Shown: positions 39,413 through 48,643 of the stretch, one piece after another
How positions within the stretch are numbered: the first letter of the stretch is position 1
Layout of the letters: each line of letters opens with the position of its first letter
Assembly: GCF_006539505.1 (NCBI RefSeq)
Contig: NZ_BJND01000027.1
Coordinates: forward strand, 62,001 to 126,000
DNA from: Streptomyces spinoverrucosus
GTDB lineage: Bacteria; Actinomycetota; Actinomycetes; Streptomycetales; Streptomycetaceae
Length of the DNA stretch: 64,000 nucleotides
Direction of reading: 5' to 3'
Position numbers and translations under genes: made by a program
The notes under the pieces: generated by a model
The model's database searches: none
Told to the model about the DNA's origin: nothing
The model's input: the letters and a program-made list of their open reading frames with translations, nothing else

Positions 39413-40843
39413 TCAGCTGTCGAAGCCGAGCCCCAGTCTGTCCAGCGCCCTCAGCCACAGGTTCCGCCGCCCGTCGTGGGCGTCCGCCCTGGCCAGCGAC
39501 CACTTGGTGAGGGCGATACCGGTCCAGGCGAACGGCTCCGGCGGGAACGGCAGCGGCTTCTTGCGGACCATGTCGAGCGAGGTGCGCTCGGTGTGCTCTC
39601 CGGCCAGCAGGTCGAGCATGACGTCGGCGCCGAATCTCGTCGCCCCCACGCCGAGCCCCGTGTAGCCCGCCGCGTACGCGACCCTGCCGCCGTGTGCCGT
39701 GCCGAAGAACGCCGAGAAGCGCGAGCAGGTGTCGATCGCGCCGCCCCAGGCGTGGGTGAAGCGGACGCCCTCCAATTGCGGGAAGCAGGTGAAGAAGTGC
39801 CCGGCGAGCTTGGCGTACGTCTGAGGGCGGTCGTCGTACTCGGCGCGCACCCGGCCGCCGTACGGGTAGATGGCGTCGTAGCCGCCCCACAGGATGCGGT
39901 TGTCGGCGGACAGCCGGAAGTAGTGGAACTGGTTGGCGCTGTCGCCGAGGCCCTGCCGGTTCTTCCAGCCGATCGCGCCGAGCTGCTCGGCGGTGAGCGG
40001 TTCGGTCATCAGGGCGTAGTCGTAGACCGGGACGGTGTACGCGCGGACGCGTCTGACGAGGCTCGGGAAGATGTTCGTGCCGAGCGCGACCTTGCGGGCG
40101 CGGACCTGGCCGTAGGGGGTGCGTACGGCCATTCCGGCGCCGTACGGCTTCAGGGTGAGGGCGGGGGTGTGCTCGTGGATACGCACGCCGAGGTCGAGGC
40201 AGGCCCGCTTCAGCCCCCAGGCGAGCCTGGCGGGGTTGAGCATGGCGACGCCGCGGCGGTCCCAAAGACCCGCCTGGAATGTCGGTGAGTCGACCTGTGC
40301 CCGCACCGCTTCGGCGTCCAGGAACTCCACGCCGTCGGCGAGGCCCTCGCGCTCCGTCTTCTCGTACCAGTCGCGCAGTTCCCACGCCTGATAGGTCTCG
40401 GTGGCGACGTCGATCTCGCCGGTGCGCTCGAAGTCGCAGTCGATGGAGTAGCGGGCGACCGCCGCCTCGATGCCGTCGAGGTTGCGGGCGCCCAGCTCCT
40501 GGAGCTTGTGGATCTCGTCGGGCCAGCGGGTCAGGCCGTTGGGCAGGCCGTGGGTGAGGGAGGCGGCGCAGAAGCCGCCGTTGCGGCCGGAGGCGGCCCA
40601 GCCCACCTCGCGGCCCTCCAGCAGGACGACATCCCGCCCGGGGTCGCGCTCCTTGGCGTTGAGCGCGGTCCACAGTCCGCTGTAGCCGCCGCCGACGACC
40701 AGCAGGTCGCAGGTCTCGGCGCCGGTCAGCGCGGGCTCGGGGTGGGGCCTGCCGGGGTCGTCCAGCCAGTACGCGACCGGCTGGGCGTCGGAAAGGGACT
40801 TCATCCAGTTGTCGTTACCACGGCTCATGGCGCTTGGGGCCAT
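39413..40843 (-). CDS. FAD-dependent oxidoreductase, gamma-glutamylputrescine oxidase (PuuB)-like
   Basis: A 476-residue DAO-type flavoprotein. The dinucleotide-binding motif VVGGGYSGLWTAL is near residue 49, followed by GREVGWAASGRNGGF, the segment typical of PuuB/glycine-oxidase relatives, and a C-terminal GYTGLGVGATRFGADVM flavin contact. The family oxidises amines or amino acids with FAD; next to PotABCD the likely substrate is putrescine or gamma-glutamylputrescine, giving an aminoaldehyde. It is the last gene of the potD-potA-potB-potC operon, 23 bp after potC. An alternative start is ATG 40828. Confidence 0.88.
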   Translation of the reverse strand: MAPSAMSRGNDNWMKSLSDAQPVAYWLDDPGRPHPEPALTGAETCDLLVVGGGYSGLWTALNAKERDPGRDVVLLEGREVGWAASGRNGGFCAASLTHGLPNGLTRWPDEIHKLQELGARNLDGIEAAVARYSIDCDFERTGEIDVATETYQAWELRDWYEKTEREGLADGVEFLDAEAVRAQVDSPTFQAGLWDRRGVAMLNPARLAWGLKRACLDLGVRIHEHTPALTLKPYGAGMAVRTPYGQVRARKVALGTNIFPSLVRRVRAYTVPVYDYALMTEPLTAEQLGAIGWKNRQGLGDSANQFHYFRLSADNRILWGGYDAIYPYGGRVRAEYDDRPQTYAKLAGHFFTCFPQLEGVRFTHAWGGAIDTCSRFSAFFGTAHGGRVAYAAGYTGLGVGATRFGADVMLDLLAGEHTERTSLDMVRKKPLPFPPEPFAWTGIALTKWSLARADAHDGRRNLWLRALDRLGLGFDS

Positions 40844-40866
40844 GATTTCAACTCCCTACGGGTGCG

Positions 40867-41694
40867 TTACGCCTTCTGGCGCTTTCGGCGGCTGCCGATG
40901 GCCATGGAAGCCAGGACGAGCAGTACGGCGACGACGAACATGGCCGTACCGATGACATTGATCTGAACGGGCGTGCCGCGCTGTGCCGAGCCCCAGACGA
41001 ACATGGGGAAGGTGACGGTCGAACCCGCGTTGAAATTGGTGATGATGAAATCGTCGAAGGAGAGCGCGAAGGCGAGCAGCGCGCCCGCCGCGATTCCGGG
41101 GGCGGCGATCGGCAGGGTGACCCGGACGAAGGTCTGGAACGGGCCGGCGTACAGATCGCGCGCGGCCTCCTCCAGCCTCGGGTCCATCGACATCACACGC
41201 GCCTTGACGGCGGTCACGACGAAGCTGAGGCAGAACATGATGTGCGCGATCAGGATCGTCCAGAATCCCAACTGCACACCCATGTTGAGGAAGAGCGTCA
41301 GCAGCGAGGCCGCCATGACGACCTCGGGCATCGCCATGGGCAGGAAGATCAGCGAGTTGACGGCTCCCCGCGCGCGGAAGCGGTACCGCACGAGCGCGAA
41401 GGCGATCATCGCGCCCAGGACCGTGGCACCCAGCGTCGCCCAGAGGGCGATCTGGAGGCTGAGGGAGAGCGATCCGCACAGGTCGGCGACACCGCACGGA
41501 TCGGTCCAGGCGGCCGTGGAGAATTCCTGCCACTCGTAGTTGAAACGGCCCTTCGGATTGTTGAAGGAGAAGACCGTTACGACGACGTTCGGCAGCAGCA
41601 GGAATCCGAGCGTGAACAGCCCCGCGATGACGACGAGATGGCGCTTGAGCCAGTTGACGCTCGTGCCCAATTTGCGACTCCGTCGCGTGTCCAT
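40867..41694 (-). CDS. potC: polyamine ABC transporter permease, PotC type
   Basis: A 275-residue permease with six hydrophobic segments (first: HLVVIAGLFTLGFLLLPNVV) and the EAA loop EEAARDLYAGPFQTFVRVTLP characteristic of PotC. The segment FNNPKGRFNYEWQEFS is the usual first periplasmic loop. The ATG directly follows the potB stop codon (TAAATG). Confidence 0.92.
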   Translation of the reverse strand: MDTRRSRKLGTSVNWLKRHLVVIAGLFTLGFLLLPNVVVTVFSFNNPKGRFNYEWQEFSTAAWTDPCGVADLCGSLSLSLQIALWATLGATVLGAMIAFALVRYRFRARGAVNSLIFLPMAMPEVVMAASLLTLFLNMGVQLGFWTILIAHIMFCLSFVVTAVKARVMSMDPRLEEAARDLYAGPFQTFVRVTLPIAAPGIAAGALLAFALSFDDFIITNFNAGSTVTFPMFVWGSAQRGTPVQINVIGTAMFVVAVLLVLASMAIGSRRKRQKA

Positions 41695-42621
41695 TTAAAC
41701 CAGATCCTCCGTGCCGGACTTGCGGATGTAGAGCGTCACCATGATGAGGATCGCGAACATCAGGATGAAGGAGAGCGCCGCGGCCGTCGGATAGTCCAGA
41801 ATCCGCAGGAACTGCGACTGGATGACGTTTCCGATCATGCGGGTATCGGTGGAGCCGAGCAGATCGGCGTTCACGTAGTCACCGGCGGCCGGGATGAAGG
41901 TCAGCAGCGTGCCGGAGACGACACCGGGCATCGACAGCGGGAAGGTGACCTTCCGGAAGGTCGTCCAGGGCTTGGCGTACAGGTCGCCCGCCGCCTCGTG
42001 CAACCTGCCGTCGATGCGCTCCAGCGAGGTGTAGAGCGGCAGGATCATGAACGGCAGGAAGTTGTACGTCAGACCGCACACGACCGCCAGCGGGGTGGCC
42101 AGCACCCGGTCCCCGGCGGTGATGCCGAGCCAGCTGGTGACGTCCAGAATGTGCAGCGTGTTGAGGGCGCCGACGACCGGGCTGCCGTCCGCGAGGATCG
42201 TCTTCCAGGCGAGGGTGCGGATCAGGAAGCTGGTGAAGAACGGCGCGATCACAAGGATCATGATCAGGTTCCGCCAGCGACCCGCGCGGAAGGCGATCAG
42301 ATACGCCAGCGGATAGCCCAGCAGCAGACACAGGACCGTAGCGGAACCGGCGTACAGCACCGAGCGCAGGAATTGCGGCCAGTACTCGGACAGCGCGTTC
42401 CAGTAGGTGGCGAAGTGCCAGGTGACCTCGTAGCCCTCCTCCAGGGAGCCCGTCTGCACGGACGTGGAGGCCTGGTAGATCATCGGCAGCGCGAAGAAGA
42501 TCAGCAGCCAGAGGATGCCGGGCAGCAGCAGCCAGTACGGTGTCAGGCGGCCGCGCCTGCGCGGCGGTTTCTTCTCCGGTGCGGGCGCCAGCGGCGGTGG
42601 CGCCTCGGTGAGCGTCGACAT
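41695..42621 (-). CDS. potB: polyamine ABC transporter permease, PotB type
   Basis: A 308-residue permease. A Pro-rich N-terminus precedes the first helix (YWLLLPGILWLLIFFALPMIY), and the EAA loop (LHEAAGDLYAKPWTTFRKVTFP) and PAAGDYVNADLLGSTDTRMIG, a PotB hallmark, are present. The ATG shares one base with the potA stop (TGATG), giving translational coupling. Confidence 0.92.
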   Translation of the reverse strand: MSTLTEAPPPLAPAPEKKPPRRRGRLTPYWLLLPGILWLLIFFALPMIYQASTSVQTGSLEEGYEVTWHFATYWNALSEYWPQFLRSVLYAGSATVLCLLLGYPLAYLIAFRAGRWRNLIMILVIAPFFTSFLIRTLAWKTILADGSPVVGALNTLHILDVTSWLGITAGDRVLATPLAVVCGLTYNFLPFMILPLYTSLERIDGRLHEAAGDLYAKPWTTFRKVTFPLSMPGVVSGTLLTFIPAAGDYVNADLLGSTDTRMIGNVIQSQFLRILDYPTAAALSFILMFAILIMVTLYIRKSGTEDLV

Positions 42622-43778
42622 CAGGCGGCCTCTTCCTCGGTGCCCGCGTCGATGTCCTGCGCGGCGTCCAGGCCGAAGGTGTGCGCGGGGCTCCAGTGCA
42701 GGACGACGTCGGCGCCGGGCGTGAGGCGGCCGTCACGCTCGACGTTCTGCACGTAGACGGCGAGTTCGGGACAGATGGGGCTGTCGATGACGTACTGCGT
42801 GGAGACGCCGATGAAACTGGCGTCCGCGATGGTGCCGGTGATGCGGTTGCGGCCGTCCGGGATCTCCCCGGCGTCGTCCGCGTGGACGAGGGAGATCTTC
42901 TCCGGGCGCACGCCGACCAGCACCTTGCCGCCGGTCGCGGTGGACGCGGAGCAGCGCTCCGAGGGGAGCGTGAGCTTGCCGCCGCCCGCCTTGAGGACGA
43001 TGTCGTCGCCCGCCTTGGTGTCGACCTCGGCCTCGATCAGGTTGGAGGTGCCGAGGAAGTTGGCGACGAAGGTGGTGCGCGGGTTCTCGTACAGCTCGTC
43101 GGGGGCGCCGAGTTGCTCGACCCTGCCCGCGTTCATCACGGCGACCGTGTCGGCCATCGTCATGGCCTCCTCCTGGTCGTGCGTGACGTGGACGAAGGTG
43201 ATGCCGACCTCGGTCTGGATGCGCTTGAGCTCCAGCTGCATCTGCCGGCGCAGCTTCAGGTCGAGGGCGCCGAGCGGCTCGTCGAGGAGCAGCACCTTGG
43301 GGTGGTTGATCAGCGCGCGGGCGACGGCGACGCGCTGCTGCTGGCCGCCGGAGAGCTGGTGCGGCTTCTTGCGGGCCTGCTCACCGAGCTGGACCAGGTC
43401 GAGCATCTCCTCGACCTGCTTCTTCACGCTCTTGACGCCGCGCCGGCGCAGGCCGAAGGCGACGTTCTCGAAGATGTCGAGGTGCGGGAAGAGGGCGTAC
43501 GACTGGAAGACCGTGTTCACCGGCCGCTTGTACGGCGGCAGCGCGGTCACGTCCTGGTCGCCGAGGAAGACGGTGCCGCTCGTCGGCTCCTCGAGTCCCG
43601 CGATCATCCGCAGGGTGGTGGTCTTGCCGCAGCCCGAGGCGCCGAGCAGGGCGAAGAAGGAGCCCTGCGGGACGGTCAGGTCCAGCGGATGTACGGCGGT
43701 GAAGGAGCCGTAGGTCTTGCTGATTCCGGAGAGGCGGACGTCGCCGCTGCTGTCCTTCGTCGTCATCGTCGTCGTCAC
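42621..43778 (-). CDS. potA: polyamine ABC transporter ATP-binding protein, PotA type
   Basis: A 385-residue ATPase with Walker A GASGCGKTT, Q-loop FQSYALFPH, signature LSGGQQQRVAVARAL, Walker B LLLDEPLGALD, the H-loop THDQEEAM, and a C-terminal TOBE domain from about residue 290 (GVRPEKISL). GTG at 43778 is chosen because it overlaps the potD stop (GTGA); ATG 43766 is an alternative. It energises the PotB-PotC channel. Confidence 0.93.
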   Translation of the reverse strand: MTTTMTTKDSSGDVRLSGISKTYGSFTAVHPLDLTVPQGSFFALLGASGCGKTTTLRMIAGLEEPTSGTVFLGDQDVTALPPYKRPVNTVFQSYALFPHLDIFENVAFGLRRRGVKSVKKQVEEMLDLVQLGEQARKKPHQLSGGQQQRVAVARALINHPKVLLLDEPLGALDLKLRRQMQLELKRIQTEVGITFVHVTHDQEEAMTMADTVAVMNAGRVEQLGAPDELYENPRTTFVANFLGTSNLIEAEVDTKAGDDIVLKAGGGKLTLPSERCSASTATGGKVLVGVRPEKISLVHADDAGEIPDGRNRITGTIADASFIGVSTQYVIDSPICPELAVYVQNVERDGRLTPGADVVLHWSPAHTFGLDAAQDIDAGTEEEAA

Positions 43779-45019
43779 GCCCCTGTGAGCTTCGCGAACT
43801 TCTCTTCGTACGCCGTCTCTTCCTTCGAGCTCAGCGAGCGGAAGGCGTGAGACTTGGCGGCCATTTCCTGGTCGGGAATGATCAGCGGGTTGTTCGCCGC
43901 GTCCTCGTCGATCTTGGCGAGCTCCGCCTTCACCCCGTCGACCGGGCACACATAGTTGATGTACGCGGCGAGCTGCGCGGCCGGCCCCGGCTCGTAGTAG
44001 AAGTCGATGAGCCGTTCGGCGTTGGTCTTGTGGCGGGCCTTGTTGGGCACCAGGAGGTTGTCCGTCGAGGTCATGTAGCCGCTGTCGGGGATGACGAAGT
44101 CGACGTCCGGGCTGTCCGCCTTGAGCTGGACTACGTCACCGGCCCAGGCGAGGCATGCCGCGAAGTCGCCCTTGCTGAGGTCCGACGTGTAGTCGTTGCC
44201 GGTGAAGCGGCGGATCTGGCCCTTGTCGACGGCCTTCTGCAGACGGGCGATCGCCGCGTCGAAGTCGTCGTCGGTGAACTTGCCCGGGTCCTTGCCCATG
44301 TCCAGCAGGGTCATGCCGACGCTGTCGCGCATCTCGGTGAGGAAGCCGACGCGGCCCTTGAGCTTGGGGTTGTCGAGCAGATCGGAGACGGACTTCACCT
44401 CGACGCCGTCCAGCGCCTTCTTGTTGTAGGCGATGACCGTGGAGATGCCGGTCCAGGGGTAGGAGTACGCCCGTCCCGGGTCCCAGTCGGGGCTGCGGAA
44501 CTGCTGGGACAGGTTGGCGTACGCGGTGGGCAGGTTGGACGCGTCCAGTTTCTGGACCCAGCCGAAGCGGATGAGGCGCGCGGCGAGCCAGTCGGTCACA
44601 CAGATCAGGTCGCGGCCGGTGTCCTGGCCGGCCGCGAGCTGCGGCTTGATCTTGCCGAAGAACTCGACGTTGTCGTTGATGTCCTCGGTGTACTTGACGG
44701 TGATGCCGGTGCGCTTCTTGAACTCGTCGAGCGTCGGGTGGCGCTTGCCGCTCTCGTCGACGTCCATGTACTCGGTCCAGTTGGAGAAGTTGACCGTCTT
44801 CTCCTTGGCCGAGTGGTCCTCGGACGACACTCCGGCCGTCTGCGCCGCCGGCGGAATGCCGCAGGCGCTCAGCGCCCCCAGGCCGCCCACCGCGAGCGCG
44901 CCGCCTGCGGAGGCGCGCAGCAGCGAACGGCGGGTGAGGGCGGCCCTGCCGCTGCGCAGGCTGCGCCGCATGGCGGCCACCTGGGCCGCGGACGGGCGGT
45001 CGGGCTCGTACTGCTCCAT
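43775..45019 (-). CDS. potD: spermidine/putrescine-binding lipoprotein, PotD type
   Basis: A 414-residue binding protein. ATG at 45019 follows AAAGGG. A long n-region leads to a twin-arginine motif (TRRSLLRAS) and a lipobox ending in GALSACG near residue 56, so export by Tat and lipid anchoring are likely. The mature protein begins VNFSNWTEYMDVDESG, the usual PotD-type opening, and contains YTEDINDNVEFFGKI. First gene of the potD-potA-potB-potC-oxidase operon. A second homologue lies at 55645. Confidence 0.9.
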   Translation of the reverse strand: MEQYEPDRPSAAQVAAMRRSLRSGRAALTRRSLLRASAGGALAVGGLGALSACGIPPAAQTAGVSSEDHSAKEKTVNFSNWTEYMDVDESGKRHPTLDEFKKRTGITVKYTEDINDNVEFFGKIKPQLAAGQDTGRDLICVTDWLAARLIRFGWVQKLDASNLPTAYANLSQQFRSPDWDPGRAYSYPWTGISTVIAYNKKALDGVEVKSVSDLLDNPKLKGRVGFLTEMRDSVGMTLLDMGKDPGKFTDDDFDAAIARLQKAVDKGQIRRFTGNDYTSDLSKGDFAACLAWAGDVVQLKADSPDVDFVIPDSGYMTSTDNLLVPNKARHKTNAERLIDFYYEPGPAAQLAAYINYVCPVDGVKAELAKIDEDAANNPLIIPDQEMAAKSHAFRSLSSKEETAYEEKFAKLTGA

Positions 45020-45072
45020 GCGCGTGGTGCCCTTTCGGGATGGGCGGCCGCGGTTCGGGCGGCCTGAAGTGG

Positions 45073-46608
45073 TCATCGGTCCCCGAAGATCGTGCGGTGC
45101 CAGTCCTTCCGAGCGACCGCCGTATTGTCGAACATAACGTGCTTGAGCTGCGTGTACTCGTCGAACGAGTACACGGACATGTCCTTGCCGAAGCCGGACT
45201 GTTTGTATCCGCCGTGCGGCATCTCGCTGATGATCGGGATGTGATCGTTCACCCACACGCAGCCCGCCTTGATCTCGCGGGTGGCGCGGTTCGCACGGTA
45301 GACGTCACGGCTCCAGGCGGAGGCCGCGAGACCGTACGGGGTGTCGTTGGCGAGCCGGATCCCTTCGTCGTCGCTGTCGAAGGGCAGGACCACGAGGACC
45401 GGTCCGAAGATCTCGGACTGGACGATCTCGCTGTCCTGGGGCGCGTCCGCGACGAGCGTGGGCCGGTAGTACGCGCCGTTCTTGAGGTCGCCCTGGGGAG
45501 CTTCCCCACCGGTGACCACGCGCGCGTAGGCACGTGCCCGGTCGACGAAACCGGCGACGCGGTCCCGCTGGACGTGCGAGATCAGCGGTCCGAGGTCGGT
45601 GCCCGCCGCGAAGGGGTCGCCGAGGCGGACGGTTTCCATGAGGGCGGCGGTCTTGTCGACGAACGCCTCGTAGAGGGGGCGCTGTACGTACGCGCGCGTG
45701 GCGGCGGTGCAGTCCTGGCCGGTGTTGATCAGCGCGCCCGCGACCGCGCCGTGGACGGCGGCCTCCAGGTCGGCGTCGTCGAACACCACGAAGGGCGCCT
45801 TGCCGCCCAGTTCAAGGTGGAGCCGCTTGACGGTGGCGGTGGCGATCTCGGCGACGCGCTTGCCGACGGCGGTGGAGCCGGTGAACGACGTCATGGCCAC
45901 GTCCGGGTGGCCCACGAGGTGCTCACCGGCCTCCTGGCCGGTGCCGGTCACGATGTTGATCACGCCGTCCGGGATCCCGGCGTCGGTGGCGGCCTGCGCG
46001 AAGAGCAGGGAGGTCAGCGGGGTCAGCTCGGCGGGCTTCAGGACGATCGTGTTGCCCGCGGCGATCGCCGGGAGGATCTTCCACGCGGCCATCTGGAGGG
46101 GGTAGTTCCAGGGCGCGATGGAGCCGACGACGCCGATGGGCTCGCGGCGGACGTACGAGGTGTGGTCGCCGGAGTACTCACCGGCGGACTGCCCTTGGAG
46201 GTGCCGTGCGGCCCCCGCGAAGAAGGACGTGTTGTCGATCGTGCCCGGCACGTCGAACTCGCGGGTCAGCTTCAGCGGCTTGCCGCACTGCAGGGACTCG
46301 GCGCGGGCGAAATCCTCCGCGCGCTCGGCGAGCACGGCGGCGAAACGGTGCAGCGCGTCGGAACGCTCACCGGGGGTGGCGCCGGCCCACGCCGGGAACG
46401 CCTCGCGGGCGGCGGCGACGGCCGCGTCCACGTCGTCCGTGCCCGCCAGGTCGTAGGTGAGGACCTCCTCGCCGGTGGCCGGGTCGACGACCGCGTGGGT
46501 CCGGCCCGAGGTGCCCTTCATGAGGCGGCCCGCGATGTACTGCGCGCCGTCCGCGAAACGGTCCTGGGCGGGGAATCGTTCCGGGGTGCTCCTGCCCGGC
46601 TTGTGCAT
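45073..46608 (-). CDS. aminobutyraldehyde dehydrogenase-like ALDH
   Basis: A 511-residue ALDH. ATG at 46608 follows GGAGAG; upstream in-frame starts run through the promoter. It has APWNYPLQMAAWK, FTGSTAVGKRV, the glutamate of LELGGKAP, the catalytic Cys300 in NTGQDCTAATRAYV, and the C-terminal EMPHGGYKQSGFGKDMSVYS of betaine/4-aminobutyraldehyde dehydrogenases. It should oxidise 4-aminobutanal or its gamma-glutamyl form to the acid, following the oxidase or transaminase step. It lies 53 bp upstream of potD in the same direction and is probably in the same operon. CAACAA-N9-TTGTTG (46704-46724) is a candidate operator. Confidence 0.9.
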   Translation of the reverse strand: MHKPGRSTPERFPAQDRFADGAQYIAGRLMKGTSGRTHAVVDPATGEEVLTYDLAGTDDVDAAVAAAREAFPAWAGATPGERSDALHRFAAVLAERAEDFARAESLQCGKPLKLTREFDVPGTIDNTSFFAGAARHLQGQSAGEYSGDHTSYVRREPIGVVGSIAPWNYPLQMAAWKILPAIAAGNTIVLKPAELTPLTSLLFAQAATDAGIPDGVINIVTGTGQEAGEHLVGHPDVAMTSFTGSTAVGKRVAEIATATVKRLHLELGGKAPFVVFDDADLEAAVHGAVAGALINTGQDCTAATRAYVQRPLYEAFVDKTAALMETVRLGDPFAAGTDLGPLISHVQRDRVAGFVDRARAYARVVTGGEAPQGDLKNGAYYRPTLVADAPQDSEIVQSEIFGPVLVVLPFDSDDEGIRLANDTPYGLAASAWSRDVYRANRATREIKAGCVWVNDHIPIISEMPHGGYKQSGFGKDMSVYSFDEYTQLKHVMFDNTAVARKDWHRTIFGDR

Positions 46609-46703
46609 GTCGCTCTCCTCCGCCGTCGCCCCGCTGTCCCTGGGGGCGGGTGGCGTAGCTCCAGCTCGATTTGAGTGCCGATCCTGACAGAGGGGCGGGC
46701 GTC

Positions 46704-46724
46704 CAACAAGTGATTCCGTTGTTG
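46704..46724. promoter_or_regulatory. inverted repeat CAACAA-N9-TTGTTG
   Basis: A perfect 6-bp-arm dyad with a 9-bp spacer lies about 96 bp upstream of the aminobutyraldehyde dehydrogenase and about 66 bp upstream of the divergent NADAR gene. It may bind a regulator of the polyamine operon; which one is unknown. Confidence 0.45.
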
Positions 46725-46789
46725 CCTTTTGGTTAAGCGACGGAATCTGTCGACCAGGTGTCGAGTCGGCGTTCAAAAGGGAGGACGGA

Positions 46790-47398
46790 GTGTCAGTGGT
46801 GCCTGCCAGACTCGCATGCGTGGAGAGGATGGAGGGGGTCAGCGGAGTGATCGATTCCCGGGATGCGCTGGTCAGGGAGGTCCGCGCGGGCGCTCGGATC
46901 AAGTATCTGCACTTCTGGGGGCACCGGCCGCGACCGGACGGGCGGATCGGCCCGAGCTGTCTGAGTCAGTGGTGGCCGTCGCCGTTCACCGTGGACGGGG
47001 TGGAGTACGCGACGGCGGAGCACTGGATGATGGCGGGCAAGGCCCGGCTCTTCGACGACGCGGAGGCGGAGCGGCGCGTGCTGGCGGCCGGGCATCCCGC
47101 CGAGGCGAAGAAGGCGGGGCGGCTGGTGCGGGGCTTCGACGAGGCCGTGTGGGAGCGCGAGCGGTTCCGGATCGTGGCCGAGGGCAGCGTCCACAAGTTC
47201 GCCGCGCATGCCGATCTGCGTGAGTTTCTGCTGGGCACCGGGGAGCGGGTGCTGGTCGAGGCGAGCCCCGTGGACCGGGTGTGGGGCATCGGGCTGGCCG
47301 CGGACGACGAGGCGGCGTCGGATCCGGAGCGGTGGCGGGGGCCGAATCTGCTCGGGTTCGCGCTGATGGAGGCGCGGGAGCGGCTGCGCGCGGCATGA
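46790..47398 (+). CDS. NADAR-domain (YbiA/DUF1768) protein
   Basis: A 202-residue soluble protein. GTG at 46790 has GGAGG five bases upstream. The core motifs YLHFWGHRP, LSQWWPSPFTVDG, YATAEHWMMAGKARLF and NLLGFALMEARERLR match the NADAR/YbiA family. Characterised members are N-glycosidases acting on ribosylated aminopyrimidine intermediates of riboflavin synthesis, and others are linked to NAD/ADP-ribose metabolism. No riboflavin or NAD gene is adjacent, so the local role is open. Confidence 0.88.
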   Translation: MSVVPARLACVERMEGVSGVIDSRDALVREVRAGARIKYLHFWGHRPRPDGRIGPSCLSQWWPSPFTVDGVEYATAEHWMMAGKARLFDDAEAERRVLAAGHPAEAKKAGRLVRGFDEAVWERERFRIVAEGSVHKFAAHADLREFLLGTGERVLVEASPVDRVWGIGLAADDEAASDPERWRGPNLLGFALMEARERLRAA

Positions 47399-47400
47399 GT

Positions 47401-47428
47401 GAGGGGCCGGTCCGGGGGCCGGCCCCTC
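47401..47428. terminator. bidirectional hairpin terminator
   Basis: GAGGGGCCGG and its complement CCGGCCCCTC with an 8-base loop lie between the converging NADAR gene (ends 47398) and the DUF4190-like gene (ends 47447). Confidence 0.85.
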
Positions 47429-47446
47429 GGCGCGTCGACGCGGCGT

Positions 47447-47911
47447 TCAGGAAGCCGCGCCGACCCCGCCCATGATGCTGGCGAAGGCCAGGAAGCCCAG
47501 CAGCGGAAGGATCACGGTGGCGATGATGCCGCAGACGAGGCCGGCGGTCGCCGCGCCCTTGTTGGTGGCCTCACCGCGAGTGGCCTTGCCCCGGCCGATG
47601 GCGCCGAAGATGATCCCGAGGATGCCGAGGATCACGCCGAAGAACCACAGGAAGAAGGTCATGCTGCACACCACGCCGATGATGCCCAGCACCAGCCCTG
47701 TGGTCCCCATGCCGTTGCTCGGCTGCACGGGCATCGCATAGCCGGGGGCCTGCGGGTAGCCCGCGGGCGGCGCGGCCGGGTAGCCGGGGCTTCCCTGGGG
47801 GTAGCCGTAGCCCGGTCCGGACTGCTGCGGATAGCCGTAGCCGGGGGCCGGCTGCTGCGGGGGCTGGGACGGCGGTCCGAACCCACCAGGGGTGGGGTTG
47901 GTGTTGGACAT
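47447..47911 (-). CDS. DUF4190-like small membrane protein
   Basis: A 154-residue protein. The first ~65 residues are Pro/Gly/Tyr/Gln-rich (GYGYPQQ-type repeats) and cytoplasmic. Two hydrophobic stretches follow: TGLVLGIIGVVCSMTFFLWF with its continuation, and TAGLVCGIIATVILPLLGFL. The linker between them, IFGAIGRGKATRGEATNKG, is the typical DUF4190 loop. Function unknown; such proteins are common in actinobacteria and may assist envelope processes. Followed upstream by a paralogue at 47981. Confidence 0.85.
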   Translation of the reverse strand: MSNTNPTPGGFGPPSQPPQQPAPGYGYPQQSGPGYGYPQGSPGYPAAPPAGYPQAPGYAMPVQPSNGMGTTGLVLGIIGVVCSMTFFLWFFGVILGILGIIFGAIGRGKATRGEATNKGAATAGLVCGIIATVILPLLGFLAFASIMGGVGAAS

Positions 47912-47980
47912 GGACGATCTCCCCTCCGTTGTCAGACCAGGGCATCGTAGTGGCGCTGATCGTCGCGGCGGGTGGCTGTT

Positions 47981-48643
47981 TCAGTAGTGGGCCGGGGCGG
48001 TGGCCACGGGGGCCGGGGCGCCGTAGTACGGGTCGTCCTCGTACGGCTCGTCGCTGTTGATGGCTGCCGTGATCCCGACGGCGATCAGGATGATCACCGC
48101 GAGGCCGAGGACGATCCCGATGATGCCCATGATCAGGCCTGCCTGGGCCTGACCGTGGTTGTCGGCCAGTCCGGCCTCGGCCCGCTTGCGTCCCTTGAGC
48201 CCGAAGACGACGGCGAGGATGCCGGTCACGAGCGAGACCACGCCGTACAGGCAGAACAGGGTGCACGAGACGATGCCCAGCACCATCGCCGCGATGCCCA
48301 TGCCGTTCTGAGGGGCCATGGGCATACCGGGCCAGCCGTAGCCGCCCTGGGGATAGCCGTGGTAGCCGTAGCCGCCGGGTGCTCCCGGGCCGGTGGGGGC
48401 GACGGGCGGGGGTGGGACGGCGGGGCCGGGGCCGGGGCCGGGGTGGTCGAACGGTGTCGGCCCGGCGGGCGGGATGAAGCCCGGGCTCGGCATCGAGGTG
48501 ACCGTGGCATGGTCGTGCACGGAGGGCGGCTGCGGTGTGGACGGTGCGGCGTCGGGCGCCTGGTTCTTGTCGAGCGAGGTCTTGTTCTCGGGAGGCGCCC
48601 ACGGGTCGTGGCCGCCTCCGCCAGGCTGCGTCGCGTCCGTCAT
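47981..48643 (-). CDS. DUF4190-like membrane protein, longer paralogue
   Basis: A 220-residue protein. ATG at 48643 follows AGGGGGG; a longer frame to 48751 is unlikely. The N-terminal ~120 residues are Pro-rich and polar. The membrane part has the same layout as the neighbour: NGMGIAAMVLGIVSCTLFCL, VFGLKGRKRAEAGLADNHGQ, AGLIMGIIGIVLGLAVIILI. A short acidic-to-neutral tail follows. Gene order and similarity suggest tandem duplication followed by divergence. Role unknown. Confidence 0.85.
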   Translation of the reverse strand: MTDATQPGGGGHDPWAPPENKTSLDKNQAPDAAPSTPQPPSVHDHATVTSMPSPGFIPPAGPTPFDHPGPGPGPAVPPPPVAPTGPGAPGGYGYHGYPQGGYGWPGMPMAPQNGMGIAAMVLGIVSCTLFCLYGVVSLVTGILAVVFGLKGRKRAEAGLADNHGQAQAGLIMGIIGIVLGLAVIILIAVGITAAINSDEPYEDDPYYGAPAPVATAPAHY

